A stretch of 56,371 nt of DNA from contig NZ_LMDI01000003.1 in assembly GCF_001425785.1 (NCBI RefSeq), positions 45,176-101,546 of the forward strand, in the 5' to 3' direction. A program made the translations under genes and the position numbers. The stretch comes from Rhizobacter sp. Root1221 (lineage in GTDB: Bacteria > Pseudomonadota > Gammaproteobacteria > Burkholderiales > Burkholderiaceae_C). The notes under the pieces were generated by a model. It saw only the letters and a list, made by a program, of their open reading frames with translations. It was not told where the DNA came from and did no database searches. Below, in pieces: positions 43,854 to 53,477 of the stretch; position 1 is the stretch's first letter; the number at the start of each line of letters is the position of its first letter.

Positions 43854-46505
43854 TCAGTTGCCGGACGCCACCTCCAGCAGCACCACCCCGGCGCTGCCCA
43901 CGTCCACGCTGGCCTTGCCAGCCGCCACGGTGGCAAGTGCACCGGTGTAGGCATCGCGCACGACGGTGCCGTCGGCGAAGATGCCGGCCACAGTGATCGC
44001 GGCCCGGCCGCCCGCGCCGATCGCCACCACCACCTTGTCGCTGTCCTTCACCCGGGCGAAGGTGAACGGGGCATCGGCCAGCTTCGAATGCGTGCCGGCA
44101 CCGACCGCCGGGTGGGCGTTGCGGAACTGGCCCAGTTTCTTTGCGTGGGCCAGCAGCGTGGCGTTCGGGGTGCTCCAGTTCATGTCGCCGCGCCAGGCGT
44201 GGTCACCGGTCCAGTTGCCCATCAGCGGCCGGGCGCTTTCGTCGCCGTAGAAGAGCTGCACACCGCCCGGGGCCAGCAGCAGGCTCGTGAGACCGGTCTG
44301 CAGGTTGTTGCGGTCGAACAGGCCCTTGTCGTGGCTCGAGATGTACGACAGCACGTTGTAGGGCGTGCTGTTGTTCGCGTTCACCGTTGCCAGTTCGGTG
44401 TACGTGGCGTTGAGACCGCCCGTGTTGCCCGCCGCGCCCTGGAAGTTGAAGTTGATGATCGAGTCGAAGCCGTTGTCGAAGTACGCGGAGCGGCCCACGC
44501 CGTGGCCCCACACCTCGCCCGTCATCCAGAACGCCGTCTCGCCCTTGAGCAGCGCGGCCTTCACCGGATTCGCGGCCAGCCACGCCTGGCGGGCCTTGAC
44601 GGCCTCGGTCTTCAGGTCCTTCAGCACGTTCATGTCCACGTGCTTGGCGGTGTCGACGCGAAAGCCATCGATGCCGAACTCGCCCACGTAGTCGGTCAGC
44701 CACTTGACGAGGTGGTTGGCCGGCGTGCGGGCCTTGCCCGTCTGCGCGAACCAGGCGTCGAGCTTCTGCTGCTCGGTGGCCAGGCGCCCTTCACGGCCCC
44801 ATTTGACCGTGAGGATCGACGGCAGGCCCACGTTGCTGGTCACCTCGGTCTTGAGGTCCGGCAGGAAGCCCACGCAGCCCTTCAGCCCGTCGGTGCCTTC
44901 GCACGGGTCCATGCCGGCCACCGCGTTCATGCGGATCCAGTCACGCGTCCAGTAGGTGCCGGCCCAGTTGCCGCTGGTGTAGTCGATGTACCGGCCCACG
45001 TCGTTCTGCCAGTCGGTCAGCACGTCGGCCGGCTTGTACGCGGTGGCCTCCCAGCCGCTGTTGAGCTTGCCGTAGCCGTACTCGGCCATGTCCTTGATGT
45101 TCTCGTAGCCCGTGTGGTTGAGCACGACGTCCATCACGACGCGGATGCCTTGGGCGTGGGCGGTGTCCACCAGTTCCTGCAGGTCGGCGCGCGAGCCCAT
45201 GTTCTTGTCGATCGCCGTCCAGTCGAGTGCGTAGTAGCCGTGGTAGGCGTAGTGCTTGGCACCGTTGCCGCCGAACACGAACCCGTGGATCTGTTCGTAC
45301 GGCGCGGTGATCCACAACGCGTTGACGCCCAGGTCCTTGAAGTAGTTGGCCTTCAACTTGGCGGTGATGCCCTTCAGGTCGCCCCCGTGGAAGCCGCTGG
45401 GCATCTGCGTCAGGTCGTTGCCGAACGGCACGCAGGCCTGCGACGACTCGCGGCAGTAGCTGCGGTCGTTCGACGTGTCGCCGTTGGCGAACCGGTCGTT
45501 GAGCAGGAAGTAGACGGTGGCGTTGTCCCACGTGAACGCCGACGACACCACGGTGAGTTCACCGGTCTTCACGGGCACGATGTTGCTCGCGCCCGAGTCG
45601 AGGCCCACCGCATTCCTGGCGGAGACGACGTAGTTGTAGACCGTGTTGGCCGCACCGGTGGTGTCGGTGTAGGTGGTGATGGCCGACGTGAACGAGACGG
45701 TGCCCGACGTGCCGCCGGTGCGGGTCACGAGGTACGACAGGCTGCTCTCGGGGTCGGTCGAGGCATCCCAGGTCAGCTTCACCGAGGTCCCCGTGGCGGT
45801 GCCCGCGAGGTTCGTCGGCGTGGTGGGTGGCGTGACGTCGACCACGCATGGACTCGGTGCGTTCGAGGTCACGGCACCGTTGACGACGGTGGTGACCCCG
45901 GTGCCGAGCGCGTAGTTGCGCCCGCCGTTGTTGTCCCACGTGGTGCCGTTGTTGAACGTGACGGCCAGGCCCGTGGCGGTGCCCAGCGAGACCGTCTTCT
46001 TGCGCCAACCGGTGCAGGCCACGTCCATCGACACGCCGGGTGGCGTGGTCCAGAGGCCGCCGTTCGGGGCGTAGTGGATGTTGACGGTGGTCCATGCGGT
46101 GTTCGGCTTGTAGAACACCGTGGCGGTCTGCTCCTGCACCGCCGCGCACGGGTCACCGGCGTTCGCCACGATGGCGCCGTTCTTCACCTGGTGGACGCCC
46201 GCGGGCACCGTGTAGTTGCCGCCGCCGCTGGGGTTGTCCCACGCCGAGCCGGTGCCGTTGTTGAACACGGCCTGGAAGTTCGTGGTGCTGAAGTCGATCG
46301 TCTTCTTCTTCCAGTCCGTGCAGCCGGCGTCCATCGCGATGCCGGGCACGCTGGTCCAGCTGCCGCTGGCGTTGTGGTGGATGTTCGCGGTGCTCCAGCC
46401 CTTGTACGGGGTGTAGTAGTAGACGGTCGCGGTGGCTGCGAAAGCCGCCGGCGCGGCGCCGGCGAGCAACAGCCCGGCCAGCGCGTGCATGCGCCAGTTT
46501 TTCAT
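43854..46505 (-). CDS. Exported multidomain alpha-amylase (GH13) with starch-binding modules
   Basis: 883-aa secreted enzyme. After a signal (1-23) come two tandem CBM25/26-like starch-binding modules (about 24-115 and 128-215, both with TATV[YF]Y..., NIH..., W..P and FNNGT..WDN motifs), a fibronectin III domain (about 225-312) and the GH13 barrel (about 325-790). Catalytic residues are Asp618 (GFRVDTAKHVD), Glu664 (TGEVWG) and Asp726 (ISSHDKG), followed by a C-terminal beta domain. It is close to MalS-type periplasmic/secreted amylases. No maltose-uptake genes are nearby. Confidence 0.93.
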   Translation of the reverse strand: MKNWRMHALAGLLLAGAAPAAFAATATVYYYTPYKGWSTANIHHNASGSWTSVPGIAMDAGCTDWKKKTIDFSTTNFQAVFNNGTGSAWDNPSGGGNYTVPAGVHQVKNGAIVANAGDPCAAVQEQTATVFYKPNTAWTTVNIHYAPNGGLWTTPPGVSMDVACTGWRKKTVSLGTATGLAVTFNNGTTWDNNGGRNYALGTGVTTVVNGAVTSNAPSPCVVDVTPPTTPTNLAGTATGTSVKLTWDASTDPESSLSYLVTRTGGTSGTVSFTSAITTYTDTTGAANTVYNYVVSARNAVGLDSGASNIVPVKTGELTVVSSAFTWDNATVYFLLNDRFANGDTSNDRSYCRESSQACVPFGNDLTQMPSGFHGGDLKGITAKLKANYFKDLGVNALWITAPYEQIHGFVFGGNGAKHYAYHGYYALDWTAIDKNMGSRADLQELVDTAHAQGIRVVMDVVLNHTGYENIKDMAEYGYGKLNSGWEATAYKPADVLTDWQNDVGRYIDYTSGNWAGTYWTRDWIRMNAVAGMDPCEGTDGLKGCVGFLPDLKTEVTSNVGLPSILTVKWGREGRLATEQQKLDAWFAQTGKARTPANHLVKWLTDYVGEFGIDGFRVDTAKHVDMNVLKDLKTEAVKARQAWLAANPVKAALLKGETAFWMTGEVWGHGVGRSAYFDNGFDSIINFNFQGAAGNTGGLNATYTELATVNANNSTPYNVLSYISSHDKGLFDRNNLQTGLTSLLLAPGGVQLFYGDESARPLMGNWTGDHAWRGDMNWSTPNATLLAHAKKLGQFRNAHPAVGAGTHSKLADAPFTFARVKDSDKVVVAIGAGGRAAITVAGIFADGTVVRDAYTGALATVAAGKASVDVGSAGVVLLEVASGN

Positions 46506-46656
46506 GGAAATCTCCTTGCGAGCGCAGCCCGTCCTCCCGGGGTGTGCGCAGGTGAATGCCGTTCGCGAGCGTGCACCGTCCCACGGCGCATGGACGTCGC
46601 GAAGTCCTCGAAGACGTGCCCGGACAGGACGTTCGGGGTGCTTCGACGGAGCGGAT

Positions 46657-46672
46657 TCTGAATTGATTCAGA
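46657..46672. promoter_or_regulatory. AT-rich palindrome upstream of the amylase gene
   Basis: TCTGAATTGATTCAGA is a perfect 6-bp inverted repeat with a 4-nt centre, about 150 nt before the amylase ATG in a 288-bp intergenic region otherwise without features. Its low GC stands out. It could be an operator for the amylase or the small downstream gene; no regulator is identified. Confidence 0.4.
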
Positions 46673-46793
46673 GTTGCTGTCGGCTTGGGAGTTTCCCTGA
46701 CGGTAGAAACGGGTCAGCCCCGGATCGCGGGGTTGCCGCGACCCGCCCGGAAAGCGAAGATCAGATGGCCTACAAAGCCACACCCTGTCGACC

Positions 46794-46970
46794 ATGAACG
46801 CAGACCAACCTTCCGGCCAGAAAGTCGGTGCAGCCACCCCCGCGCTGGCACTCGCTCGCTGGGCAGAACTGCTCGCTGAAATGTCCGAGCTGCACGCCAA
46901 GCTCGAATACGTGAACCTGATGCTGCGCCTCGGCAGCCCCCGCAGCCCCGAAAGCACGCCCGACCGCTGA
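46794..46970 (+). CDS. Small protein of 58 aa, probably helical
   Basis: Small frame with ATG 46794 and TGA 46968-46970. Residues about 16-46 form an amphipathic helix ([20 protein letters not shown] and [11 protein letters not shown]), ending in a Ser/Pro tail. Codon use is like the neighbours (GCC, CTG, CGC). No clear Shine-Dalgarno is present. I do not know a family, but similar short L-E-Y-x-x-L-M-L-x-L proteins occur in Burkholderiales. It lies between the amylase gene and miaA. Confidence 0.6.
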   Translation: MNADQPSGQKVGAATPALALARWAELLAEMSELHAKLEYVNLMLRLGSPRSPESTPDR

Positions 46971-47112
46971 GCGGCCCAGCTGGCCCGCCTGGTCCTTCAG
47001 GCTTTCGCCGGCCGCGCGCCCTGCTCCACCCGCCTGCGCCACCCGCGCGGCGTTCTGCTGCGTCGCCGGAGGCTGCTACGCTCGGAGGTCTCCCCACCGT
47101 GACCGAGCGTTC

Positions 47113-48054
47113 GTGACCCCTGTTCCCCCCCCGCTGCGATGCCTGTGCCTGGCCGGGCCCACCGCGTCCGGCAAGACCGCGGCCGCTTTGGCCATTGCCC
47201 GCGTGCTGCCCGTGGAGGTCGTCAGCGTCGATTCTGCGCTGGTGTACCGGGGCATGGACATCGGCACCGCCAAACCCACGGCCGCCGAGCAGGCGGCGGT
47301 GCCACACCACCTGATCGACCTGATCGAGCCCACGCAGTCGTACTCGGCGGCGCAGTTCGTCGCGGACACGCAGCGTGTGGCCGCCGGCATCACCGCGCGG
47401 GGCCGGCTGCCGCTGCTCGTGGGGGGCACGATGCTCTACTTCAAGGCGCTGTTCGACGGGCTCGACGAGATGCCCGCGTCCGACCCCGCGGTGCGCGCCG
47501 CACTCGATGCCGAGGCCGCGGAACGCGGCTGGCCCGCGCTGCATGCCGAGTTGCAGGCGGTGGACCCGGTCACCGCCGCGCGCCTGCCCCCCACCGACGC
47601 ACAACGCATCCAGCGTGCGCTCGAGGTGTACCGGGTGAGCGGGCAGCCGCTGTCGTCGTTCCACCGCGAACGCCGGGCCGCGGAAACGCCCCCGATGATT
47701 TCGCTCGAGCCCACCGACCGCGCGTGGTTGCACCACCGCATCGGCCAGCGATTCCACCAGATGCTTCACGACGGCCTGGTGGACGAGGTCACCGCCCTGC
47801 GGGCCCGCGGCGACCTGCAACCGTCGATGCCGTCAATGCGCTGCGTGGGCTACCGCCAGACCTGGGAAGCCCTCGACCGCGGTGACCTGGCCGGCCTGCC
47901 CGAGCTGGGGGCCGCGGCCACGCGACAGCTCGCCAAGCGCCAGATCACCTGGTTGCGCAGCATGCCGCAGCGGCACGTGGTCGCGTGTGACACGGCGGAC
48001 GCCACCGCGCAGGCCGTGGCCCTCGCGGTGCGCTTCGCGGAGTCGCTGCGTTGA
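47113..48054 (+). CDS. miaA: tRNA dimethylallyltransferase
   Basis: Adds dimethylallyl to A37 of UNN-decoding tRNAs, 313 aa. The P-loop [15 protein letters not shown], the metal/catalytic region [20 protein letters not shown] and [43 protein letters not shown] and GYRQTWE are all canonical. The start is GTG 47113. Hfq often follows miaA, but not here; an ABC ATPase follows with a 4-nt TTGA overlap. Confidence 0.96.
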   Translation: MTPVPPPLRCLCLAGPTASGKTAAALAIARVLPVEVVSVDSALVYRGMDIGTAKPTAAEQAAVPHHLIDLIEPTQSYSAAQFVADTQRVAAGITARGRLPLLVGGTMLYFKALFDGLDEMPASDPAVRAALDAEAAERGWPALHAELQAVDPVTAARLPPTDAQRIQRALEVYRVSGQPLSSFHRERRAAETPPMISLEPTDRAWLHHRIGQRFHQMLHDGLVDEVTALRARGDLQPSMPSMRCVGYRQTWEALDRGDLAGLPELGAAATRQLAKRQITWLRSMPQRHVVACDTADATAQAVALAVRFAESLR

Positions 48055-48707
48055 CGGCGCCGCTCGTCGACGTGCGCGGCCTGGCGAAGGCCTACCCGGG
48101 CCAGCCGCTCTTTGCCGGCGTGGACCTGCAGATCGCACCGGGCGAGTTCGTCGCGGTGGTGGGTGAGTCGGGCGTGGGCAAGTCCACGTTCCTCAACTGC
48201 CTGGCCGGGCTCGACACGGTGGACGCAGGCACGGTCACCATCGCCGGCCACGAGGTGACCCGGCTAGGTGACACGCAGCAGGCCCTCTTCCGCCGCGAAC
48301 ACCTAGGTTTCGTGTTCCAGGCCTTCCACGTGCTGCCGCACCTGACGGTGGCCCACAACGTGGCGCTGCCACTGTTGCTGCAGCACCGGCCCGACGACGC
48401 CCGCGTGGCCCAGGTGCTCGCCGCGGTGGGCCTCGACGGCCTCGGCGACCGGCTGCCGCAGACGCTGTCGGGCGGACAGCTGCAGCGGGTGGCGATCGCC
48501 CGCGCCCTCGTGCACCGCCCCGCGCTGATCCTCGCCGACGAACCCACCGGCAACCTCGACCCCGCCACCGCCACGCGCGTGATGGACGTGCTGGTGGCGC
48601 AGGTGCGCGAGGAAGGGGCCGCCTGCGTGCTCGTCACACACTCGCACACCGCCGCGGCCCGCGCCGACCGGGTGCACGTGCTCACCGCGTCGGGCCTGGC
48701 GGGCTGA
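48051..48707 (+). CDS. LolD/YbbA-type ABC transporter ATPase
   Basis: 218-aa ATPase of the MacB/LolD group: Walker [11 protein letters not shown]-loop [14 protein letters not shown], signature [15 protein letters not shown], Walker [14 protein letters not shown] and H-loop VLVTHSH. The start is TTG, overlapping the miaA stop by 4 nt. Its partner is the permease encoded next (1-nt gap). The pair resembles YbbA-YbbP of unknown function more than the LolCDE lipoprotein exporter, since only one large permease is present. Confidence 0.9.
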   Translation: MTAPLVDVRGLAKAYPGQPLFAGVDLQIAPGEFVAVVGESGVGKSTFLNCLAGLDTVDAGTVTIAGHEVTRLGDTQQALFRREHLGFVFQAFHVLPHLTVAHNVALPLLLQHRPDDARVAQVLAAVGLDGLGDRLPQTLSGGQLQRVAIARALVHRPALILADEPTGNLDPATATRVMDVLVAQVREEGAACVLVTHSHTAAARADRVHVLTASGLAG

Positions 48708-48708
48708 C

Positions 48709-51204
48709 ATGCTGGCCCTGCTGCGCCAGCTGTCCTGGCCGGAGCTGCGGCACCACCCGTGGCGCAACCTCGCGGCACTGCTGGCGGTGATGCTGGGTGT
48801 GGCGCTCGCGTTTTCGGTGCACCTGATCAACGCGTCCGCGCTCAGCGAGTTCAGCGCTGCCGTGCGCTCCGTCAACGGCGACCCCGACTTCGAACTGCGC
48901 GCCCAGCGAGGCGGTTTCGACGAAGCCCTGTACGAACGGGTCACCACCCACCCCGGCATCCTGGTGGCGAGCCCGGTCGTGGAGGTGGACACCTACGCGG
49001 TCGATGCCGCAGGGAAGCGTGTGCCCTTGCGCGTGCTGGGGCTCGACGCGCTGGTGTCGGGCGCCGTGTCGCCCGCCTTGACACCGCGTCCGGCCGACGG
49101 TGACGACCGCTTCGCAGCGCTGGCCCCCGACACCGTGTTCCTCAACGCCACCGCCCGCGAAGCGCTGGGCCACACCGGCCCGCTGCGGCTCCAGACGCCC
49201 ACGGGCAGTGCCACCCTGGCCATCCGCGGCACCGTGAGTGCCACCGGTGCGCCGATGGCCGTGATGGACATTGCCGGGGCCCAGGCCACCTTCGGCTGGC
49301 TCGGCCGGCTGAGCCGCATCGACGTGCGCCTGGCCGAGGGGGCCGACCGCGCCCGGGTGGTGGCCGACCTGGCCCTGCCCGCCGGCGTGCGTGCGGCATC
49401 CCCGGACGAAGCGGCCCAGCGCGTGTCCAACGTGTCGCGTGCCTACCGCGTGAATCTCACCGTGCTCGCGCTGGTGGCCTTGTTCACCGGGGCGTTCCTC
49501 GTGTTCTCGATCCTGTCGCTGTCGGTGGCCAAGCGGCAGGCCCAGTTCGCGCTGCTGGGTGTGCTCGGGCTCACCGGGCGTGAGCGGCTCGCGCTGGTGG
49601 TGGCCGAATCGGCCGTGCTGGGCGCTGTAGGCAGCGTGCTCGGCATCGCGCTCGGCACCGCGCTGGCGGCCACGGCGCTGAAGCTGCTCGCGGGCGACCT
49701 GGGCGGCGGGTACTTCCCTGGCGTGGTGCCCACCCTCCAGTTCAGTGCCGGCGCCGCGCTGCTCTACGGTGGCCTCGGCGTGCTGGCGGCGGTGGTGGGC
49801 GGCTGGTTGCCCGCGCGCTCGGCACAACGCCTGGCACCGGCCCTCGCGCTGAAGGGCCTCGGCGGCGAGGCGCATGGCACCTGGCCGTGGTTCGGCCCCA
49901 TCCTGATGGTGCTCGGCGCCGGGCTCGCGCTGCTCCCGCCGGTGGCCGGCGTGCCGCTGGCCGCCTACGCCGCCGTGGCGTGCCTGCTGCTCGGGGGCAT
50001 CGCCTGGGTGCCCGCCGGCCTCGCCCTGCTGCTGCGGGCGGTGCGGCCGCCGCGCGAACCGCTCGCGCTGCTGGCGGTGGAGCGCGCCCGGCACCAGCGC
50101 AACGCCGCCACCGTGGCGGTGGCTGGCGTGGTGGCGAGCCTGAGCCTCGCCGTGGCACTCACCGTGATGGTGGCGAGTTTCCGCGACGCCGTGACCCAAT
50201 GGCTCGACACCGTGCTGCCCGCCGACCTGTACGTGCGCGCCGCGTCGGCGGGCGCGGCCGGCGACCTCGTCGCGCTGCCCGACGCGCTCGTGCAGCGCGC
50301 CACCACGGTACCGGGTGTGCAACGCGCCGAACCGCAGCGCGTGTCGCAAGTCCTCGTCGACGCAAGTCGCCCTCCGGTGACGTTGATCGCCCGGCCGTTG
50401 ACCGACCCGGCCCGCGAACTGCCCCTCACCGGCGACCTGCGCCCCCTGCCCGCGGGCGCCACCGCGGTGTACGTCAGCGAAGCGATGGTGGACCTGTACC
50501 GCGCAGCCCCCGGCACGTCGTTCGACCTGCCGCTGCCCGATGGTTCGCACACCCGCGTGTTCGTGCGCGGCGTGTGGCGCGACTACGCGCGCCAGCACGG
50601 CGCCGTGATGCTGCATGCGGCCGACTACCGGCGCCTCACCGGCGACACCCGTGTCAACGACCTGGCGATGTGGCTCGCCCCCGGCACCGACCCGCTCGCG
50701 GTGCAGCAGGCCCTGCGGGTGGGGTTCGACAGCGCGCTGCTGGAGTTCGCGTCACCGGGCGAGATCCGGGCGCTGTCGCTGCGCATCTTCGACCGCAGTT
50801 TCGCGGTGACCTACTGGCTGCAGGGCGTGGCCATCGCGATCGGGCTGTTCGGCATCGCGGCCAGCTGGTCCGCGCAGGTGCTGGCGCGCCGCAAGGAGTT
50901 CGGCTTGCTGAGCCACCTCGGGCTCACGCGGCGGCAGGTGCTGTCCATCGTCGCGCTCGAAGGGGCCGTGTGGACGGGGGTGGGCGCGGTGCTCGGGCTG
51001 CTGCTGGGCATCGCCGTGAGCGTGGTGCTGGTGAAGGTGGTGAACCCGCAGAGCTTCCACTGGTCGATGGACCTGCTGCTGCCATGGACTCGCCTGCTCG
51101 GGTTGTGTGCCGCGGTGCTGCTGGCTGGCACACTCACGGCCTGGGCTTCGGCCCGAAGCGCTGCGTCCCGCCAGATGGCCCTGGCCGTCAAGGAGGATTG
51201 GTGA
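48709..51204 (+). CDS. FtsX/MacB-type ABC permease (YbbP-like)
   Basis: 831-aa permease with about 10 membrane segments and two FtsX domains: N-terminal helix near 22-45, the first cluster at 245-345 and the second (VAIAIGLFGIAASWSAQVL and later) at 700-820, with large periplasmic regions between. It has the YbbP-type layout. The function is likely mechanotransmission or export of an envelope substrate, by analogy to MacB/LolCE; the substrate is unknown. It precedes an HD-domain gene with a 4-nt overlap. Confidence 0.88.
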   Translation: MLALLRQLSWPELRHHPWRNLAALLAVMLGVALAFSVHLINASALSEFSAAVRSVNGDPDFELRAQRGGFDEALYERVTTHPGILVASPVVEVDTYAVDAAGKRVPLRVLGLDALVSGAVSPALTPRPADGDDRFAALAPDTVFLNATAREALGHTGPLRLQTPTGSATLAIRGTVSATGAPMAVMDIAGAQATFGWLGRLSRIDVRLAEGADRARVVADLALPAGVRAASPDEAAQRVSNVSRAYRVNLTVLALVALFTGAFLVFSILSLSVAKRQAQFALLGVLGLTGRERLALVVAESAVLGAVGSVLGIALGTALAATALKLLAGDLGGGYFPGVVPTLQFSAGAALLYGGLGVLAAVVGGWLPARSAQRLAPALALKGLGGEAHGTWPWFGPILMVLGAGLALLPPVAGVPLAAYAAVACLLLGGIAWVPAGLALLLRAVRPPREPLALLAVERARHQRNAATVAVAGVVASLSLAVALTVMVASFRDAVTQWLDTVLPADLYVRAASAGAAGDLVALPDALVQRATTVPGVQRAEPQRVSQVLVDASRPPVTLIARPLTDPARELPLTGDLRPLPAGATAVYVSEAMVDLYRAAPGTSFDLPLPDGSHTRVFVRGVWRDYARQHGAVMLHAADYRRLTGDTRVNDLAMWLAPGTDPLAVQQALRVGFDSALLEFASPGEIRALSLRIFDRSFAVTYWLQGVAIAIGLFGIAASWSAQVLARRKEFGLLSHLGLTRRQVLSIVALEGAVWTGVGAVLGLLLGIAVSVVLVKVVNPQSFHWSMDLLLPWTRLLGLCAAVLLAGTLTAWASARSAASRQMALAVKEDW

Positions 51205-51818
51205 ACCCCTTCCCAGCCCCAATGAACGATTTCCTCGCCCCCCTCCCCGCCGCGCTGACCAGCAACCTCGCGGCCCGCTACGCCGAACCGCACCGCCACT
51301 ACCACACGCTCGCGCACGTGCAGGCGCTGCTGCGCCACCTCGACACCCACCGCGCGCTCGTGCGCCAGCCGGCCCACGTGGAGGCGGCCATCTGGTACCA
51401 CGACGTCGTGTACGACACACACCGGTCCGACAACGAGATCTGCTCGGCCGACGTGGTGCGGTTCGAGCTGATGTCGATCGGCTGGCTGGGCGTGGACGTG
51501 GAGCGTGTGGCCGGCATGGTGGAAGCCACGCAGCACCACCGCGCCGCCGAAGGCGACACCGACACACAGCTCTTCCTCGACTTCGACCTCTCGGTGCTGG
51601 GCGCCGCACCGGCGGTGTACGACACCTACCGCGACGCGATCCGCGCCGAGTTCAGCTGGGTGCCCGAGGCCGACTACCGCGCCGGCCGCACGAAGGTGCT
51701 GCGGTCGTTCCTCGACCGCCCGGCCATCTACCGCACCCCGGCGCTGGCCGCCCTGTGGGAGGCGCCGGCGCGGGCCAACCTGCAGCGTGAACTGGTGGCG
51801 CTCGGCGCGCCTGCGTGA
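51201..51818 (+). CDS. HD-domain predicted metal-dependent phosphohydrolase
   Basis: 205-aa HD protein: RHYHTLAHVQALLRHL, EAAIWYHDVVYDTHRSDNEICSA (the HD motif is Y-H-D-V-V) and ATQHHRAAEGDTDTQLFLDFDLSVLG supply the metal ligands. GTG 51201 is preferred because AAGGAGG precedes it by 4-5 nt and it overlaps the permease stop (GTGA); ATG 51222 is the alternative. The substrate is unknown. It is the last gene of the miaA-ATPase-permease run and the last gene of the ordinary chromosome part. Confidence 0.85.
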   Translation: MNPFPAPMNDFLAPLPAALTSNLAARYAEPHRHYHTLAHVQALLRHLDTHRALVRQPAHVEAAIWYHDVVYDTHRSDNEICSADVVRFELMSIGWLGVDVERVAGMVEATQHHRAAEGDTDTQLFLDFDLSVLGAAPAVYDTYRDAIRAEFSWVPEADYRAGRTKVLRSFLDRPAIYRTPALAALWEAPARANLQRELVALGAPA

Positions 51819-51887
51819 GCCGTCGGCCGGAGGGCCGTCCCGTACACGGATGAGCCGGCCCGCCCCGGCTACTGCAGCGCGGCCCCC

Positions 51888-51998
51888 TTCGCTGCCATTG
51901 AGCCGGCAACGTTGCATGCGGTGGTCTTGCCCGGTATGTCCGATCGCCGGTTCGACGGCCTGACGCCGCTTCAGCCAACGCCCCTGCACTGCCGTGAG
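51888..51998 (-). pseudogene. IS5-family transposase C-terminal remnant
   Basis: On the minus strand LTAVQGRWLKRRQAVEPAI then GHTGQDHRMQRC and RLNGSEG match the C-terminal DDE-domain consensus of IS5/IS1106-type transposases (RRAAVEPVIGHLKSDHRMDRCWLKGSEGD-type). After the last segment the frame decays into unrelated sequence, and upstream of it no transposase sequence can be followed. No terminal inverted repeats were found. It is a relic only, in the 490-bp gap before the substrate-binding protein; I see nothing else convincing in that gap. Confidence 0.7.
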
Positions 51999-52308
51999 GC
52001 AGAAGTCATCCAGTCAAGCACCTTCTCGGACTAGGGATGGTTCTTTCACGAAGTGTTTGCTGAAATGCTTGCAGACCCTGGCACGCGCACAGGAGCGTGG
52101 TCAGCAGGCGAATGATCAATGCGAGCACCGTGCACGACAAGTTCCTGTCTCCTGGTCCCTCTCGGCGAGGCCATTGATCAGGTCCGTCCGTCCCTGAGTC
52201 TGCACGCCTCATCACATGCGCATTCAAGATCAAACCATGGTCTCCGCAGTTGGACCTGTCTGCACGTGGGGGGAGCTTTGTCCAACACATCCCAGGAGAT
52301 CAAGATCG

Positions 52309-53460
52309 ATGAACGTTTCAAAGGCGTGTCGAGCCATCGTCGCAAGCACGGCGGCACTGCTGGCCACGTTGGCACACGCCCAGGGTGTCAGCTCACGCGA
52401 GATCGTCCTCGGCCAATCGGTCTACCTCACCGGTGCGCTGGCGGAACTGGGGAATGACTTCACGAACGGCGCGAACGCCTACTTCAGCAAGGTCAACGCA
52501 TCGGGCGGCGTCCATGGCCGAAAGATTCGCGTGATCACCATGGACGATGCCTACGATCCGAAGAAGGCATTGGCCAACGTGGACGAACTGGAACGGCAGG
52601 GCGCATTCGCGCTGTTCCAGTTTGCAGGAACGGGCACGGTGCACGAGGTTTCAACCGTCGCGGCGTCTCGGCAAATTCCGCTTGTAGCCGCCGTGGCCAC
52701 CGGCCCTCGGCTGCGCGCAGCACACAACCCCTACACCTGGTACGTGCGGGCCGGAAACACCGAAGAACTGGAAGCAATCATCGATCACCTCGCGACGATC
52801 GGACACAAGCGCGTGGCCACCGTCTACGTCGACTCGCCGTACGGACTGGAAGCGTACGAGGCCATGCAATCGATCATCGCCAGGAAGAGCGGCAGCTTCG
52901 AGGCTGGCCGCTTGGTCGCTGCGGTAGCGATGAAGACCAATGGGGACGGTGCCGAAGCGGCGGCGACGCAGTTGCGAGATGCCGCTCCGCAAGCGGTCGT
53001 CATGATCACCGTCCCGGCGTCCAGCAAGGCGTTCATCTCGGCCGCCAAGCGGGCGGGCCTGCGCTCGACGCTGTACTCGCTCAGCGCCGGGCTTCCAGTG
53101 GGAGCCCTGCGAGAGCTGGGCGGTGAGGCCCACGGCGTGATCGTCAGCCAGGTCATGCCCAGCGCCAACCGGGCAGCGATCCCCGTGGTGCGGGAGTACC
53201 AGCAAGCCTACCTCGGCGCGGGTTTCGACAAGTTCACCAGCGCCTCCCTGGAAGGCTACATCAATGCCAAGGTCATGGTCGAAGCACTCACGCGGGCGGG
53301 CAGGAACTTGACACGAGCCGGCCTGGTTCAGGCGCTCGACTCGATGAGCAGCTACGACATGGGCGGCTACAAGGTCCGCTTCTCCAACACCGCACACGGT
53401 GGAAGCCGCGCCGTCGAACTGACCATCATCGGCAGTGGCGGCGGACAGTTCATCTACTGA
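52309..53460 (+). CDS. Branched-chain amino acid-type ABC substrate-binding protein (orphan)
   Basis: 383-aa periplasmic binding protein (Peripla_BP_6, LivJ/LivK-like). A signal peptide (1-25, ending AHAQ) precedes IVLGQSVYLTGALAELGND, NASGGVHGRKIRVITMDDAYDPKKALANVDEL, VPASSKAFISAAKRAG and TSASLEGYINAKVMVEAL. AGGAGA lies about 8 nt before ATG 52309. No permease or ATPase genes are nearby; the next gene encodes an exported acetolactate decarboxylase 17 nt downstream. Ligand unknown. Confidence 0.9.
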   Translation: MNVSKACRAIVASTAALLATLAHAQGVSSREIVLGQSVYLTGALAELGNDFTNGANAYFSKVNASGGVHGRKIRVITMDDAYDPKKALANVDELERQGAFALFQFAGTGTVHEVSTVAASRQIPLVAAVATGPRLRAAHNPYTWYVRAGNTEELEAIIDHLATIGHKRVATVYVDSPYGLEAYEAMQSIIARKSGSFEAGRLVAAVAMKTNGDGAEAAATQLRDAAPQAVVMITVPASSKAFISAAKRAGLRSTLYSLSAGLPVGALRELGGEAHGVIVSQVMPSANRAAIPVVREYQQAYLGAGFDKFTSASLEGYINAKVMVEALTRAGRNLTRAGLVQALDSMSSYDMGGYKVRFSNTAHGGSRAVELTIIGSGGGQFIY

Positions 53461-53477
53461 CTCGCACCAATACCATC

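Noticed and set aside
43668-46661. 997-codon open frame on the plus strand
   Set aside because: It lies antisense to the alpha-amylase, is Val/His/Arg-rich without any domain, and is a typical shadow frame of GC-rich coding DNA.
48682-50616. 644-codon minus-strand frame
   Set aside because: Complement of the FtsX-type permease; Gln/His/Arg-rich and without domains.
52006-52290. 94-codon minus-strand frame (RNLSCTVLALIIRLLTTLLCACQG segment) as part of a transposase
   Set aside because: It lies next to the IS5 relic but has no recognised transposase motif, and its frame does not join the relic, so I left it unassigned.
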